DNA from: Glossina fuscipes
Taxonomy: Eukaryota; Arthropoda; Insecta; Diptera; Glossinidae
DNA: 64,000 bases
Direction: 5' to 3'
Assembly (NCBI RefSeq): GCF_014805625.2
Contig: NW_023998416.1
Span: forward strand, 13,828,273 to 13,892,272
Below the pieces are notes generated by a model. The model was not told where the DNA came from. It did not search any database and saw nothing but the letters and a program-made list of their open reading frames with translations. Made by a program: the position numbers and the translations under genes. Every line of letters begins with the position of its first letter. Within the stretch, counting starts at the first letter, position 1. This document shows positions 1 to 13,909 of the stretch, piece by piece.

Positions 1-1767
1 CTCGAATATGGGGTCGTTCTTTCGCTCTGTTTAGTTCGATGTCCCTTGACGATTAAAGGCGGAATTGTTAGGGTTCATCTTCCATTATTTCAGTGAAACT
101 TTAAACTGATATTGTTCTAATTGGTGTAGTAATGAGCCATTCCATCATTTTGAAACTTCACATATGGACATTGATCAGGAGAGTATACATTTATATATTT
201 AATTTCCGTTAGTTTGATTTTTTTCGTTTGGATATTGATTCGATCGGATCGGAATATTGATTTGAAATGATGTAACATTTTCAGTAAAAGATGGATGGGG
301 TATACTAGCTAGTTTTTTTATTATAACAAATGATTTAAGGGATGGATGTTACACGGTAATGGTCAGAAAGAAATGAGGAAAGAAAAACGAGACTAAGAGA
401 TAGTCAGTGGCCGCGGCTCCATGAGGGTAAATGTTATGCCTTTTTGTTTGCAATGCCGAGGGAAAACTTTTGTGGACGCGATGCGATCTAACAATTTCTG
501 GCCTACACGAGGAGCTTGAATCGATTTTATCAATCTTGTCTCTCTAGTGATCAATCATCTGTTAAGTATAACAAAAATCATCTGTTAAGAATAAATGCCA
601 AATTTAAACACTTTGTTATTTAGTTTTAATAAACATTAAAAAAAAGGTTTATTCAAGCGTAAAATAAACCCTGGCTTTGTAATATCAATTATTCAAGTAT
701 ATAAAATAACAGACATGTATTCAAATCAGTTTTATTCTGCATAGAGGGTTTTTATTGGAATGCTTTTGCTTGCTAAGATTAATCCAGAAGTGAAATAGAA
801 AAGAAAATCAACGCTTGGCGTACAGAGTTATATATCTTTCATAATCGACAGATATAATGAAAAATGTAGAAGTAAAAATGAAAAATAAAAAAAGTTATCT
901 ATCTTCATATGCTTGTATTTATTGAGAACCCATCGAAATTTGGCATCAACCAGCTCTGTATGTATACGTAGTGAGCTTCATCATCATTTTTTGGTGATAA
1001 AACAAATGCCTTATTTAATTTAAATTTTTATTGAACACTAGACGGTGGATGCTGTTGCCCAAAAGTGTAAAGTTATTGAAGAGAAAGGGAAGAACATTGA
1101 TTGCAGATGGTTCTTTTCGATACGTTATTTCATACATGAAATCTTGTGAAAGCTCGAGAAACAAGAAAATTGATTTAAGGGACACCGTGACGGGTAAAAG
1201 CTCAATAATTTCCAAACTTTTTTTAAATCTCTTTGTTTTTATGGGCGAATCGTTTTCTAATAGAAAAAGTTTAACGTCTTATTAAGCACGGTTTGCACCT
1301 GAAAGATGAATGATTGAATGAATGATTATAAAGGGGAGAGGATGACAAATTTAATTAATTTATGCTGTCATGCCGGCTAAGAGTTTGTATACTTGATGTG
1401 TTTTTAAAACGTAATAGTAATTAAATAACACGACCAACAGCATCAGCTTGAGCGATGCATATTTTCATCATTCCTGACCTATATATTGGATTTGAATGTT
1501 TAATGCTTGAACAAAACGCTTTTAAATTAAATTGTCGTAATAAATTCATTTATGTATGCTACTCGAGTCATTTGTGCAGTGAGGCAATTAAAGAATCTGC
1601 CTTAAATGAAATAAGAATATAAAAATTTTACATTTTATTAATTTACATGTAAATGTGTCACTCGGTTACTAAAAATGAAATACCCTGTCTAGACATTTAA
1701 ATTATAATTTATTTCATCTTATGTTTTATAAGAAAAAATGATTTAATATAAATGAAATGATACTAAC
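1..1767 (-). other. osp: outspread intron (partial), downstream of the second PH exon
   Basis: AT-rich intronic sequence following the GTTAGT donor. No exon with both splice sites and a PH-domain continuation is visible, so the next coding exon must be left of the window. Short overlapping open frames at 1015-1285 on both strands have no recognisable motif and look like chance. Confidence 0.7.
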
Positions 1768-1833
1768 ATGCTCATCCACCGAATATGTGAGTTCACCGTC
1801 ATCATACAAAACGAACCATCTTCGCTGCCATCT
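1768..1833 (-). CDS. osp: outspread internal exon, second part of PH domain (partial gene)
   Basis: A 66-nt exon of 22 codons, phase 0 at both ends. The acceptor on the minus strand is strong (TTTTCTTATCTCTTTCATTTGCAG). The donor GTTAGTAT is weaker than consensus. It encodes [16 protein letters not shown] followed by YSVDEH. The motif [RK]WQRR[WF]F[VI]LY...G.L.Y..DE is diagnostic of the p116Rip/MPRIP PH domain and directly continues ...NPLYRTK from the exon at 40077-39997. The rest of the PH domain and the long C-terminal part of the protein are not in the window; the next exon should lie left of position 1. The weak donor next to a very long preceding intron might allow regulated splicing, but nothing else in the sequence shows that. 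Confidence 0.9.
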
Positions 1834-2389
1834 CTGCAAATGAAAGAGATAAGAAAACAGAAGAATACATAAGAATTAATATTAATCTTCTCGTGAAATG
1901 TGAAAATGTGTGTTTTTCAACTAATAAAAGAATATACAATAAATACTCTTTTAAAGGCAATTCATACAGGAAAACAGACTTTATATATAAATATATATAT
2001 GTACATAAGATGTTACCACCAGAGTAACTCGATGCAATACAATGTGGTTTTTTTTGTTTTTTTTTTGTTTATGCAATTTCCGCGTATAGCACTCATCGCC
2101 ACAGATATCCTAAATAAATATTTATACAATTGACACTTTATTGCGGCAGCAAATATAGGTCATATACAATAGTCTTTTTTTTTTTTTTTTCTTTTTCATT
2201 CCAAGTAAAGAGTTCATTATTAAGAATTCCGCAAATAAAATTTCTTTTGGCTGTCAATGATTTTATTATGGTTATTACGTAACAGTAGCTTTGCAAGACA
2301 AAAACCATCAAACTTTGTCTGAAACCTATTTACAGTGTTTACAGCACTTAGGAAGGGCTTAAGATAGGCACATCTTCCATTATACGAAT

Positions 2390-2560
2390 TGATTCAAAAT
2401 CACCTTCTTAATCGACTTAAACTTGTCTGTCCATCTGTCCGTCTTGTTTTCTTGTGTTTAATGTACGGTCCGGTGACGTGTTTCGGCCCAAGTCTTTCGA
2501 GCACTTTCCACATAACGGTAAGCTGATGTCGGGTATTTAATGATGGTGAGCCATGATCCA
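2390..2560 (+). repeat. Dispersed repeat family C, copy 1
   Basis: Contains TGTCTGTCCATCTGTCCGTC followed by TTGTTTTCTTGTG, a TACGGT...TTTCGGCCCAAG segment and CACTTTCCACATAA. The same order occurs at 30020-30260. The TGTCCGTCTGTCC phrase is common in dispersed fly repeats that end in a TATACCC-type motif. The class is unknown. Confidence 0.55.
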
Positions 2561-4669
2561 CTGTAGTGTTTTTGCCTGTTTTCTTTGTTCTCTTTAAGAC
2601 AATCGTGCTAATGCATACAGAAAACAAGTAAAAACATCGTAGCCGACCATTAAGTACCCTATACAACTTCGACTAATACACCGAAAATTGATAATTCTTT
2701 TCATGCCAAGGCCCACTTGGATTTTGTCGCCATGTAAGAGTTTACATCTGATGAGAACGCCCATGTAAGCGATGAAACGATGCAAAAAAATTTTTTTCTA
2801 CGGTCAATTTTGTATGCCAAATAGTTACTGTGGAAGAATTTTTCAAAACTTTTCCCTTATTGCCAAAGGAATTATGGTTCATGGAATGAAGTTCAAAAAA
2901 TTGATCCATGTGGTTCATGTCTGATCTATTTAATTTCTATGTCCAATTATGCTTATCAATCAACTTTCATCAAAAGATATATAAAATTGAATACATTTGC
3001 CAAATAACAAAACCCTACTTTTATGACCTGTGGCCCCTTTTTTAATGACAATCCTTATACGAAGTGGAATCCAAAAAATAATCCAACTCAAATTCAATTA
3101 CTTGAATTACTATTAATTCAAGCAGTTATGTCAACTTTCGCCATAAATATTCACCGTAAGAAAATTGAGTTTTGAAAATAACGGTTGTGTGGAAGCGGGT
3201 TCAAAAATTGGGTTAGCCTATTCAAATTTTTCACATCAGTTTATAATTCTGAAATACTATACTTCCAATTTTAAAAATGTTATTTTTTTTCTTATGATGC
3301 ATTTTCAAAATCCCATCCATTCCAATAGATTTGGCCTTTGGACCGAAGGATGTGAGTGCACCAAATCTCCTCAGAATATTTAAATAAATTACGATATGCA
3401 AGCTAAACACAAAAAGAGATGGGCGGAGATCGGATGGACAGACGGACGGACAAGCTTAGATTGGCATAATAAAATGTCGTAAGCCCTTCGGAGTGTTACA
3501 CACATTTACGCAAATTTAATGTATCTAGCATCAGAAGTGCTGTAGCGTACAGTACGTGGTGGAAGATTTTCGAGGATCGTCACAATTAAAAGCAAACATA
3601 GACTGTTTACGTAATTATTTATATATATCTGGCGACTGCGAAGCTTCGTTCTTTTTTTTCAGCAAAATTCAAATCCAGTTATATTTGAATTAAATCACAT
3701 TTGTCCCATTTAGGTCAGTCTGACACGTCGCTAATCGCGTAGGGTGAACGAAATTATCTGAGCAGATTGGAGCGACACATAACGCACTGTTCTTTTTCAA
3801 TCTTAAGAAACGCGAATACAAACTCTTTCCTGATATCAATCCCGGCTATACTGCCTTTTGTGTACCATAATCATTTTTCATTTCTTCGAAAATATTCTTG
3901 ATTTGACTTCGTTTCGCTACCTAAACGATATGCGCGCTGCTGATTTTGACACATCACATTCTTCCCACACACTACGAATTTTTGCACAAGACTGTTCAGC
4001 GTTGTGAAATATATCATATTTTTTCAGAATTTTGGATAATTTTCAAAACACAATTACTTTCAATTAAATTAACAAATATCACAATGTTTTTTTTAATTAT
4101 CCACGGTATGTTACTCTACATTCGCGCAATAAGAGGGCATAATAGAGTTAACGGTGACCGTGACCGGACAGTGCCGTGAATAAGTAAACATTTATAGACG
4201 AGAAGAGGAAAGGTTTCCAAACATAATTAAGCGTAACACAATTGCAATAAATACAAAGCAAAAATAATTAAGAACGATAAAACTGTCAAGACAATAAAAA
4301 AAGTTTAATAATAAACTTCGGAAACACTAACACTACGGTTAATTATAACATAAAGATAAAAGTGATCTACACTTTTGGTAGTTTCCTATACAAACTATTG
4401 CTTTCGCAACTGATCAAATTTTAATGCAAAACGAGTACCGACAGCGCTAAAATTAATCCAAATTTCCTTTCTTCGTTAAAGGTACTAAAAGGATTCGTCT
4501 TAAATCCGATTTACAGATCCGTGAAGCATATTTCATCCATGTCTAGTGAGTAGGAATATCGGGTTTAAGTTAGGTGCAAAATCTGGATGACTTCTCACAA
4601 ACGTGACCACCCTTAAGCATTCATAACGTTGCACGCTACCTTTCATTCTATTGTCTTAAAGGGATTGCC

Positions 4670-5060
4670 TTAAGGGGCGGACGCGCGTCCTCAAAAGTGC
4701 AGTGGGATGGCTCGAATTGAAGATGAAGATACATTTTAATAATTTAGCCCGTCAAGAGGTAATAAGGACAGTGCCCTTTTGAACGTGTAGGCAATGTTGG
4801 CATATAAAACCTCTGCATCCAAAATGGCGGATGGCAGACAGGTAAACAAGCCAACCGAGCTACTCTCTAATAAGTCAACATTGTACGCTGTCCTCGGGCA
4901 GTGTTGCCGTGTCTTCTAGCAAACCTGAGCATCATATGTTGCACAGGCACCCAAGAGTCTATGGTTCATGAAGCAAACGGCCTGTCTTGATCCCAGTTAG
5001 ACCTAAGAATCCGGCTGCTCGGCGAGTTCCGTTAACTTCGGCCGAATCATGTTAAATTGT
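4670..5060. other. GC-rich block, possible LTR or LINE fragment
   Basis: A GC-richer stretch containing GGGGCGGACGCGCGTCC and AATCCGGCTGCTCGGCGAG. The 12-mer CCGGCTGCTCGG also appears, reverse-complemented, in another GC-rich block at about 20724. No coding frame of note. The shared word hints at a common repeat, but alignment outside it is not convincing by eye. Confidence 0.2.
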
Positions 5061-6741
5061 TATACAATTTCTTTGTTTAGCAATAGCTTTTCTTTTACCT
5101 ACTTATACAAAACTCTCCAGCTAACCGATTGCACATTCTCAGTTCTATAATAAAATTAAGTTGGTTGAAACAGTACGATTAAAACTGATTGAACATACCG
5201 TCGCGCCGATGATAGCGTACGTTATAATGATTCATTTACTTTGGAATACGTTGAGAAGGTAGGTTAAACGCGAAGTAAGTGACGAAGAGTATTCTCCTTA
5301 TCGGATCATAATTCGTCCGAGATTTAACACAATACCTGAACTGGGTTATGTATGCTCAGAAATTGTTTCTTTGATTACTTTTCAATGCGTACTTTTTGTT
5401 GGCCTAAATGCGTACAAAAAACTAGACATAATAGTGTGCTTATATAAAAATTGCAATAATTCAAACTTTCAACAAAAGGCTCAACCCTTGTAATGGTAAT
5501 TCTATTCAGCTAGAAGGCGTTGGTTGTAATTTTATACAATTACCATTGCGCCAGTCATTCGCAGAGACATCCTTGTGCTTGTCTAAAGAAATTATATATC
5601 ATTTTGAAAAATAACAACAATAACAACGAGGCAAAAACACTTGGAAACATTAAATCAGTGTGAAAAAAAGCTCTTGGTTATTACAACTCATTCTTCGCAG
5701 TGAGTGTGGGAGATTGCAAAGAATCAGCTTATATATATATATATATACCTCTCTATTTTTCGTTATATTTTTCCAAAGATGTTTACTAAGGCATTATTAT
5801 CTGCGTATAAAAGAAACCCAGCCAAAGGAGTTTTATGCAAATTGGCTTAAAGAAAATTTTTAATAATTGAATTTGTTTTTGAAACCATTTCGGTTTAAGA
5901 GACTATTTAAAATTTGTTTAAGAGTTTATTTAAGTAAATGCTTAAATTTCTTCGTTTGTTTAAGTCAGTACTTGCTCGAGAGAAGGTCGAGCTAAAGCGA
6001 AATCAAGCGATGAAATATCCGTAACCAATTTTTCTTCTTCATGTTAGTTCACATTGGTTTTTACAGCAATATTATGCTCAGAGTTGATTTTCAGTTTTCA
6101 AATCGAGTGACTTACCATAATTAGTTAATTTCTTATTAATAATCAATGGTGGACGCAGCTTGACCACATTTGAAAGGCTACGTTTTAAGCTATCATCAAT
6201 CTTATAATGGGAAATGCATATCTTCCTCTGTTTCTTGTAGTTACACATCCAAGCCTCATGTAAGCAGGCTAATCGGATAGAAGGGTTACGTGCGTGTTAG
6301 TAATGGGAAATTATAAAAAGATCTTATAGATGGCTGAAAAAGCAACAAAACGACGGCCAAGAAAGGAAATTAAATATGTACAAATAGTTTGAAAGGAAAT
6401 CAAACGAGCTCTGGAAAACCAAGCATCGAAGAGTCTTAGATTGAGATCTCAAAATTTCTTAGTTTAATTTTCCATTCTATACGTGGTCAAAACTAAATTT
6501 TCATTAGCATCTGCACCTTAAGGTAAATTCGAGTTTGCTCTATCCACCCCCAAAGGATTCGCGTAATCTTCATTGGCAAGCTATTTTGGGAGCAGTACAT
6601 CGAAGTCACATCAGTAAAAGCTTTCAGCTATAAAAAAGATTTTTTGTTCAGTTCGGGATTGTACTTTCATGATAGAACTTCAGCTTTTAAAAAATGCTTA
6701 TAGTGCGCATACAACATTTCAAAAAAAAAAACAAAAGCAGA

Positions 6742-7020
6742 CTAAATTCGATTTTTTCTAACTGCCGAGAGCCTAGGCTCGGTGTAGAGTTGCATAGTAA
6801 GCGAGTGTCTGACCCAAAGACAGACAGAGGTTAAAGATAGTGCCTCGCCCTCACGTGGGGGGGGGGAGATATCCTCATATACGTATCTCCACTGAAACTC
6901 GATGTTTTCCTCGGGACGTTGAGTGTGCGTTCCCACACTCCGTGTGACATCGGGCATCGTGGGGTTACTCCTTCACGGCAGGTATCCACGTTAAGCACCT
7001 AGAGACATCTTCTCTTGTCT
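6742..7020. other. GC-rich block, possible old retrotransposon fragment
   Basis: Base composition rises sharply over about 280 nt. The block includes a run of ten G at about 6859 and motifs such as GTGTGACATCGGGCATCG and CTTCACGGCAGGTATCC. A 71-codon open frame on the minus strand has no domain I know. It contrasts with the surrounding AT-rich intron and looks like foreign repeat sequence, but I cannot name the element. Confidence 0.25.
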
Positions 7021-8208
7021 TGGAAATATCGAAAGCTTACATATACATCTACACAAGTGATTTTAAGGTTTTCCTGTGGGATTCGCAAAGGTTGGGCGTT
7101 AAAATTTGGATACCTTATATATTGAGTCTATTTTATGAGGAATTCTATCTTTTTAGAGTCACTGGTGGAGGCATTCTTTTAATATTTGTTTATTTTTAAA
7201 ATATGCATATTTTTAGTACAATTGAAAGTGTCAGCTTTAACGAGCAGATAAGGCAACATATTCATTACCAAACTGTATACGTGAGCGTTTTTATCGGAAA
7301 TCGTGTTCTAACTTCAAACAAATGCTTAAATAAATTCATTTTTCAAGCCTTTCTCAACTTAGATAATAGTAGAAAAATATGTAAGACAGCTGACGAATGG
7401 TTTAAGCTATAATTTTGAAAATTAGCAAAGTTATTGGGGATGATAAAAGGGAGGTCGAATCTTTATCCTCTCGTTCTTGTGAAATTCAACATATGCCCTA
7501 TCGAAAATGTGCATTTGTTTGCCACTCTGCATGGGTTGTTGTACAAGCTGTAACCAAAGTGTAATTATAAAAAAACGTTATATTGTGAGTGCATGCATTA
7601 ATCTTCAACTGCGAAAATTACGCACTTACAACACCGTGTAGGTTAATATTTAACGTGGGATCCAAACGACAGTGGGATACCCATCTCGTAACAAGAACCT
7701 GACGATAAAGCGAAACTTTGTGCACTAAAACAAAATTTTAGTTTAGGATTTTGGTGGAAAATTACCCGAGTGTCGTCAAGAGAGAAAATCGAACTGAGTC
7801 AATGACTGGATCGTTACGTGATTATTTACTTACAATATTCAAATTTATTGAAATATCTAAAAACATTCGCCATCATGGCGCATAAAATTTATTTCCGATC
7901 GTGTTCTTTCTATTGTATTCGATTTTCAAAGTTAAGCGATAGTAGACTCACGTTTGATCTATGCATCCTTAGAAGATCACCTGTGTGATCCCTTTCAAAA
8001 TATCGTTATGTAGGGTGATCGATTTTTCCAATGATGGATAAGCGCAATGACTTATTTGTGTACTCACCGGTGTACACAAATTCATGCCTGAATGTTTCTT
8101 TTTTTTTTTTATAAATATAGTTTTAAATTACTTCATAAGGTAATAATGGTAAGTGCTGATGTACTTTTGTATTACACTTTTCGTTTCTTTATTAATTTTT
8201 TTCATAGG

Positions 8209-8320
8209 CACTTCCTGAAGGCATGGAGTTGTATTACATTTATTATTCCCTTTGTAACAATCAGAAATATCGCAGATTTTTGCAAAATGCAACTCCTCAA
8301 GATCGATGATGATTTTTAAA
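8209..8320 (+). pseudogene. Fragment related to the membrane-like frame at 26564
   Basis: The plus strand reads HFLKAWSCITFIIPFVTIRN and ends at a stop after KIDDDF. About 50 nt around CCCTTTGTAACAATCAGAAA align well with the reverse complement of the 26690-26750 region. A CATAG acceptor-like sequence lies just upstream at about 8209. It is too short to assign a function. Confidence 0.25.
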
Positions 8321-9103
8321 TTCCCTTCTGTGTTGTTGTACTTCAAATCTCAAAAATTTCCATATTCAAAACTGCACATGTTGTCTTACAACTGCTTTTA
8401 CACGAACCAAATTTGGATCAAAAAAAAAAAAAAAAAATCAATTTTAAGGACGGACATTAAGAGCTGTCTGCCATGGTAAACTTTCTATAGATAATTAAAA
8501 ACTATCCCAGTATTAAACTTTATATAGAATATTTATAAATAATCATGATAGGCATGTTTAAGTGTCCGCAATTAGGGAAAGAAACGAAGTGATTTTCTTT
8601 CAGTTTGATAGGAAAATTTCTTCGGATGGCTTTGAAATGAGAAACCATAGCTCAGCCACCATAACGCTCCCAAAACGATGGGTATTTAAGATTCGTCTTA
8701 ATATGGATCTGATTTCGCACTATTAAGTGTGCCTGTGTATGTGTGCGCTTTTTTATGATTTTTTTTATAGTTTTCTTATGAAACCGCAAAATGCATTTCA
8801 TAATGCATTTGATGGACGTGTGTACATACATGGAGGCATGTTGTTACTGCTGTTGATTTATGTATTTATAGAAAGTTAAATAGAGAGTAATAGACGAATA
8901 GGTAGATATATATAAGAGTACAGAAACTCAAATTGCATTTCCTATAAAAATATATATAATATATGCATATCTGGTGTGCATTTTGTTGCACACTTTTATG
9001 TATATTTTATGACTTAAGCGAAATAGAAGCAGAAAAGAAAATTACAACAAAATAGAAATAAAGTTTTAAAAAAAAACGTATAGAAAATAAAGGCTGCTAT
9101 ACA

Positions 9104-9134
<31 letters not shown>

Positions 9135-12100
9135 AAATAGAAATCATAGTAAATGAGAATTGGAACAGAAATAGAATAAAATATTGCAAGTAAACAACAA
9201 ATAATATTTGGAAACAAAATTCAAGCAATTAACTCTAATTTTATGTACTCGCAGAGAATGGTTTCACAACACCTCACTATACACTAAGTTCATCAAAAAG
9301 TTCTCGTATTAACAATAAAAGGCTAAGAATTCACAAGTCAAACTACATTCATTTTTTACTATATTCATACATTTAAATTTAATTAAAAATTAAAAATTCT
9401 GGTTTGAAAATAAATGCAATGCAGAGGATGCCAGACTGGAAGTCATCCCCATTTTCGGATAGATCGTACAGTACAATGATTTCAGTAAACCCTTCGATTT
9501 AATTAGTCATAAACTATTGATATTCAAACCATAGGTTGCTGGCTTTCCTTCATCTCCTTATCGAAATGGATGAGCTTTTATCTTCATAATAAATCATTCA
9601 ACAATAGATAAGAATCGCGACTAGCAAGACGGGCGGATTCAAATTTCAATACGGTAGACTTTACTTTACTCGGTTTGCTTTTGGTCGTAGGGAGTGTTTA
9701 GTCCGTAAACGCATAACGTTTAGCCGGTTGGCACAAAAATTCACTACGGTGCAATCAAATTCCTTTCTGCACTTCTTATTCTTCCTCGCCGTTACCGTGT
9801 TACAGAAATGAGAAACACCCCCAGTGGTTTGTCATTAAAAAAAAAAAAAAGGAAAAAATTCAAAGTTATTTTTCGTTCCATCACCGCTGAAGATTATCGT
9901 CATTCATGAAGTGCTCTTCAAGGCAGCAATATAAGACACCTTCGGTTTATTTCTCTTCGGTAATTAAGTTGAACTATACCTTAATACACGCTGATGATGT
10001 TGGACAGTTTTTCTCCTTTAGCTTGGAATTGCACTTTTATCTCCTACAAATCGATTTAAACACAGAGCTCATTACATTTTATGAAATTAAATGTGAGAAA
10101 ATGCTAAAAGTTTCTCAAAGAAAAATTCGTTCACTTCTGAGAGTTCCATAGAATTGAACATTCGCTCATTGATTTAGAGATTTTCTTTAATCTGCCATTT
10201 CAGGTCACCATAAATAAATACTGCATGGTTGCCCAAGGCTAGCCTTTATTAAACTGTGATCCATATGTGCAAAAAATGTATATATGAGTTTAATGAGACT
10301 TATCTTGGAATATACCTCTATTGTAAGGTCTCCTTTCTATATGGATTGAATAGAATCCTTTTAAAAGCAATTTCTGTTCTTTTGTCCTAAGGAGTTAGGG
10401 TTGAAACCCTTTCGTCTCTTTGCCTGCTAATCAAATTAGTTCGCCCTTGTTAGCCTTATAGTCACTAGAAGAACGTAGATTTATTGTCGGTGTTTCTTTT
10501 TTGATGAATGGAACTAACCGACATTGCCAGATGAGGCAAACTTCAACATTCCTCTAACTGTTTTTATAGGAAATTGTCTTTCGAAAAGCTCAGCCAATGT
10601 AGATTTAACAGCTAGCTTTTTCAACCCACTTAGGATGCTTTATAAACATAGTAATGACGGCTATAGATAATACATTGCGATCTAATTAATCTTAATATTG
10701 GGACTCTTTAAATTATTTCGAATCAGCTCTTTTTTAATACGGAGGATGCTTTAGCTTATGTAATATTTGAAATGGCTTTTAATCTCTGAAACTTTGTATT
10801 GTTCGCCGATTAAACTGAATAAGTTTCACTATTGCCAGTTGGCAAGCTTTTGAACGTTTACAATGGTTTTAGGGTTCACTTTTAACTCGTATATCTGCCT
10901 CTGCACTAGACGTGTACATGCTTTTTCCCCTTTTTCTGTACCTTGAATTTTATTCTTTTTGTTTGTTGCGCACACTTGTGTCATAATATTTAATATCAGA
11001 CTTATTTGTAAAACTCAGCGTAATCAAGCAGCATTTCGTGTGTAAATAAATAAAAAAAAAAACATGAGAATGAGGTTTAAAGACCACTAACAATTTATTT
11101 TGGAACATTTACATTTAATTGATTCAAAGAGGTTACTGTTTTACCGTTTTAAAGGCAATGCAAGATTTTCTATATTTTACTACGACTTGTTTTGGCAAAT
11201 TTCACGATCGTCTGTCGCAACTTTGATTAGTGATTTTATAAAATGCGAAAAGATGTTAATAGCGTGGACTGGTTGTTTGGTCGTAAAATAACTCATTTCT
11301 TAGCTTAAATGGCGTTTAATTGGACAATCACGTTTTCCTTTCTACGTTTCAACTTGGTTTGAACACCCAAATATTCTACATTTTGTAAACAGTATATGCA
11401 TTTACATTTATTTGCTATAAAACTGTAAAAATACATTTAATTGAATATAGAATAAATATCGTAGACGTGAAGTGAGGATTATTGTGATGCGAAAATCAAT
11501 ATTGCATAAGCAACTACGTGTAGGCGAACAAAAAATCTACAAAGCACTCGTAAGCATTTCATTCAATAGGTAGCATGGAACTTTTGCCTAGATTCATTTC
11601 GTCCTATTTAGTTCATAGTGTAAAAAAAAAAAAATCGGAAATGCAACCCACAATAGATGTTAAAAATCATAAACAGCGTTGGGTCCAAGATTGTAGCATG
11701 ACGACTGCTATATCTAACAAATATTTTCCTCACATTTATTTATTTATTCATTTTTCAATCCGACCACTTACATATCAGCTGAATAAGGCTACTAATTAAT
11801 AATTAAACAAACAACAATAACGCAATATTCAATGCCGCAAAACGTAACCCCAAGTTGCTATAAACACAGGTTTCTATGAAATTAAACAAAACCACCAAGT
11901 AAGCACCATCCTGGCTCGTTATACCGTGTTTTGAGGCTTTATCAACACAATGTTTACTAATAGACCATTTACCCATTTATTGATTCCTGTCATCATTAAG
12001 ATGTTTACACAGCCAGCTTCAGCCAACAAGGCCAAAATGTAAAGCAAAATAGACTACCTCCTTCAAAAAAGAATGGCAACAGATGCTAGAGGCGTGAGTA

Positions 12101-12179
12101 ACTTCCCTTCTTTCTATCAACAAAATTATATTAATTTACCAGCTGATTATGAGATATTCAACCTTTTTGCTATAGGTCT

Positions 12180-12400
12180 TATTGATTGGTGTGGATTTTG
12201 CTCCAATGCCGCCTTTAAAACGTTGTCCTCGAAGTCGGAAGGTCATATCTCCAGAATGTAACTTTGAAAACCAATTTTTAACTGCCGGGTCAGCTATCAG
12301 CTCTTCATCGTATACGCTGCATATTTTTCAAGCTGTCGCTTTAGTGCTATCGCTTTGTTTAAATTCCCAAAGCATGACACGTCGAATATGCACTTTTTGA
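12180..12400 (-). pseudogene. mariner-family transposase relic, N-terminal helix-turn-helix part
   Basis: The minus strand reads HIRRVMLWEFKQSDSTKATA, then a stop, then KICSVYDEELIADPAVK and NWFSKLHSGDM. This is the mariner N-terminal DNA-binding region: the hIR.vmL.eFkqg..atea...Ic.vYge block followed by WF.kl.sGD. One in-frame stop interrupts it, and the frame after SGD has lost the usual S-x-R-P signature. No catalytic domain is recognisable in the next 300 nt of the sense direction, so only a fragment survives. It is nucleotide-similar to the relic at 15470-15855. Confidence 0.65.
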
Positions 12401-13243
12401 CTCTCGATTTCAGAGGTTAAGAAAAGCAATTGAATGTAACATGTAGCACATAAAACAGTTGAGGGAAAACCTCATCTGTATAATGCAAGGCAAAGCTCGT
12501 TTCTAGATTCTAACTGCCTGCATCGTAAGTTATTTATGACTCGACCTAATATATTAAAGTTGATGCGGATTGAGTAATAAACAGTTTTAAAAGTTAAAAA
12601 GCTGCTGCCAGCATGCGGCAGGAGAAATGTCCAGCGCTATTAACGATTATTAAAAAGCTTTGTGGTTTATTGCTTTGTTAAGGCACTTTTTATTTGAAGT
12701 TGCTGAAATTGCGCAAGTATTTTCGAAAATTATCGAATAATTTCCATATGTTCGATGCAATTATCATATAGAAATATATCAAAGATTATATAATCTTGCG
12801 TACTTGCGTAGACGGCGTTTAAATAATCTGCAGCTAGGATGGAAAAACATCATTATATCGTTTAATGGCAATATACCTAAGAAGGGCATATGTTTAAAAG
12901 GGAGGTATTTTTAAAAGAGAGATGCAGTTATGTGAAATACTTTACGACTGCGCAACTAACTTGCTATGATGGACACAGGATGATAATTATTTTATGAAAG
13001 TCAGTTTTATAAAATGTTGTTTTATTTATTTTTTATTTTTTTATATAGACTTGGGTTTTATGATTTTCCAGCTGCTATAGAATATTGCGCTGATCCGATC
13101 TCACGTCAAAGAGAACGAAAATTAATATCATTCTTGCTCCTTTTTTGGTTTTCCTTTTTGTTTTGCCATTTAATCTTGATTTTTCTGTAGAAATTTCAGC
13201 ACTTCATTTATATTATATGATAAAAAAGTGAAGAAATCAAAGT

Positions 13244-13343
13244 AGCAGCAGCAGCAGCAGCTTTCTGGCTTTTAGTTGTGGTTGAATGTTGTTTTAGTTA
13301 TTTGGTTTGTTGTTGCTATTGTTGTTGTTGTTGTTGTTGTTTT
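13244..13343. repeat. Trinucleotide microsatellites (CAG)n and (GTT)n
   Basis: Six CAG-type units (AGCAGCAGCAGCAGCAG) at 13244-13261, then an imperfect TGTTGTTG tract at 13308-13343. Intronic and not in a credible coding frame. Confidence 0.9.
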
Positions 13344-13875
13344 ACTTCTATAAAGAGACTACAAAATTGAAATTTTTTGTGCGTCATACCATGAAAGCCT
13401 TTTATGAGGTAATGCAGACACGATTAGAAAGAGAGAGCGCTTAGGTATGTGTGTCTCTGTGTATGGGTACGTGGAAGTGGATAAATTAAAAAGGGGGCAC
13501 CCTGTCAAGTTACAAAACGCTTTATGTTGCACGCAATATAGTACCAAGACCATGGAACCATAGCTGACATGTCCGCCAAATATGGTGTTGGCCGATACAA
13601 CATACAACTGCCTAGCAGTAAAGTATGCCTTCCTGAACATCTAAGTGCATACAAACTTACATAGAGCACAACTCTTGTGGAAAATCTGTCTGATGAATTG
13701 GTCGCTTACATGGAACGTTGAACATTCTTTCATAAATCTCGCTGCGAACTACAAGAAAAGCAAAGCAAAACAAAAACAAAAACAAAACAAAAATACTAAC
13801 AAACTCTCTCGTAAAAACTGCCATTTGCCCATTTTTATTATTACAACACATAAACACACACACATACACACAAAC

Positions 13876-13909
<34 letters not shown>

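Noticed and set aside
1285..1330. CTTTCAG|GTGCAAAC on the minus strand as a ratchet site or exon acceptor
   Set aside because: The donor half is poor, the pyrimidine tract is broken by purines and no PH-domain continuation follows.
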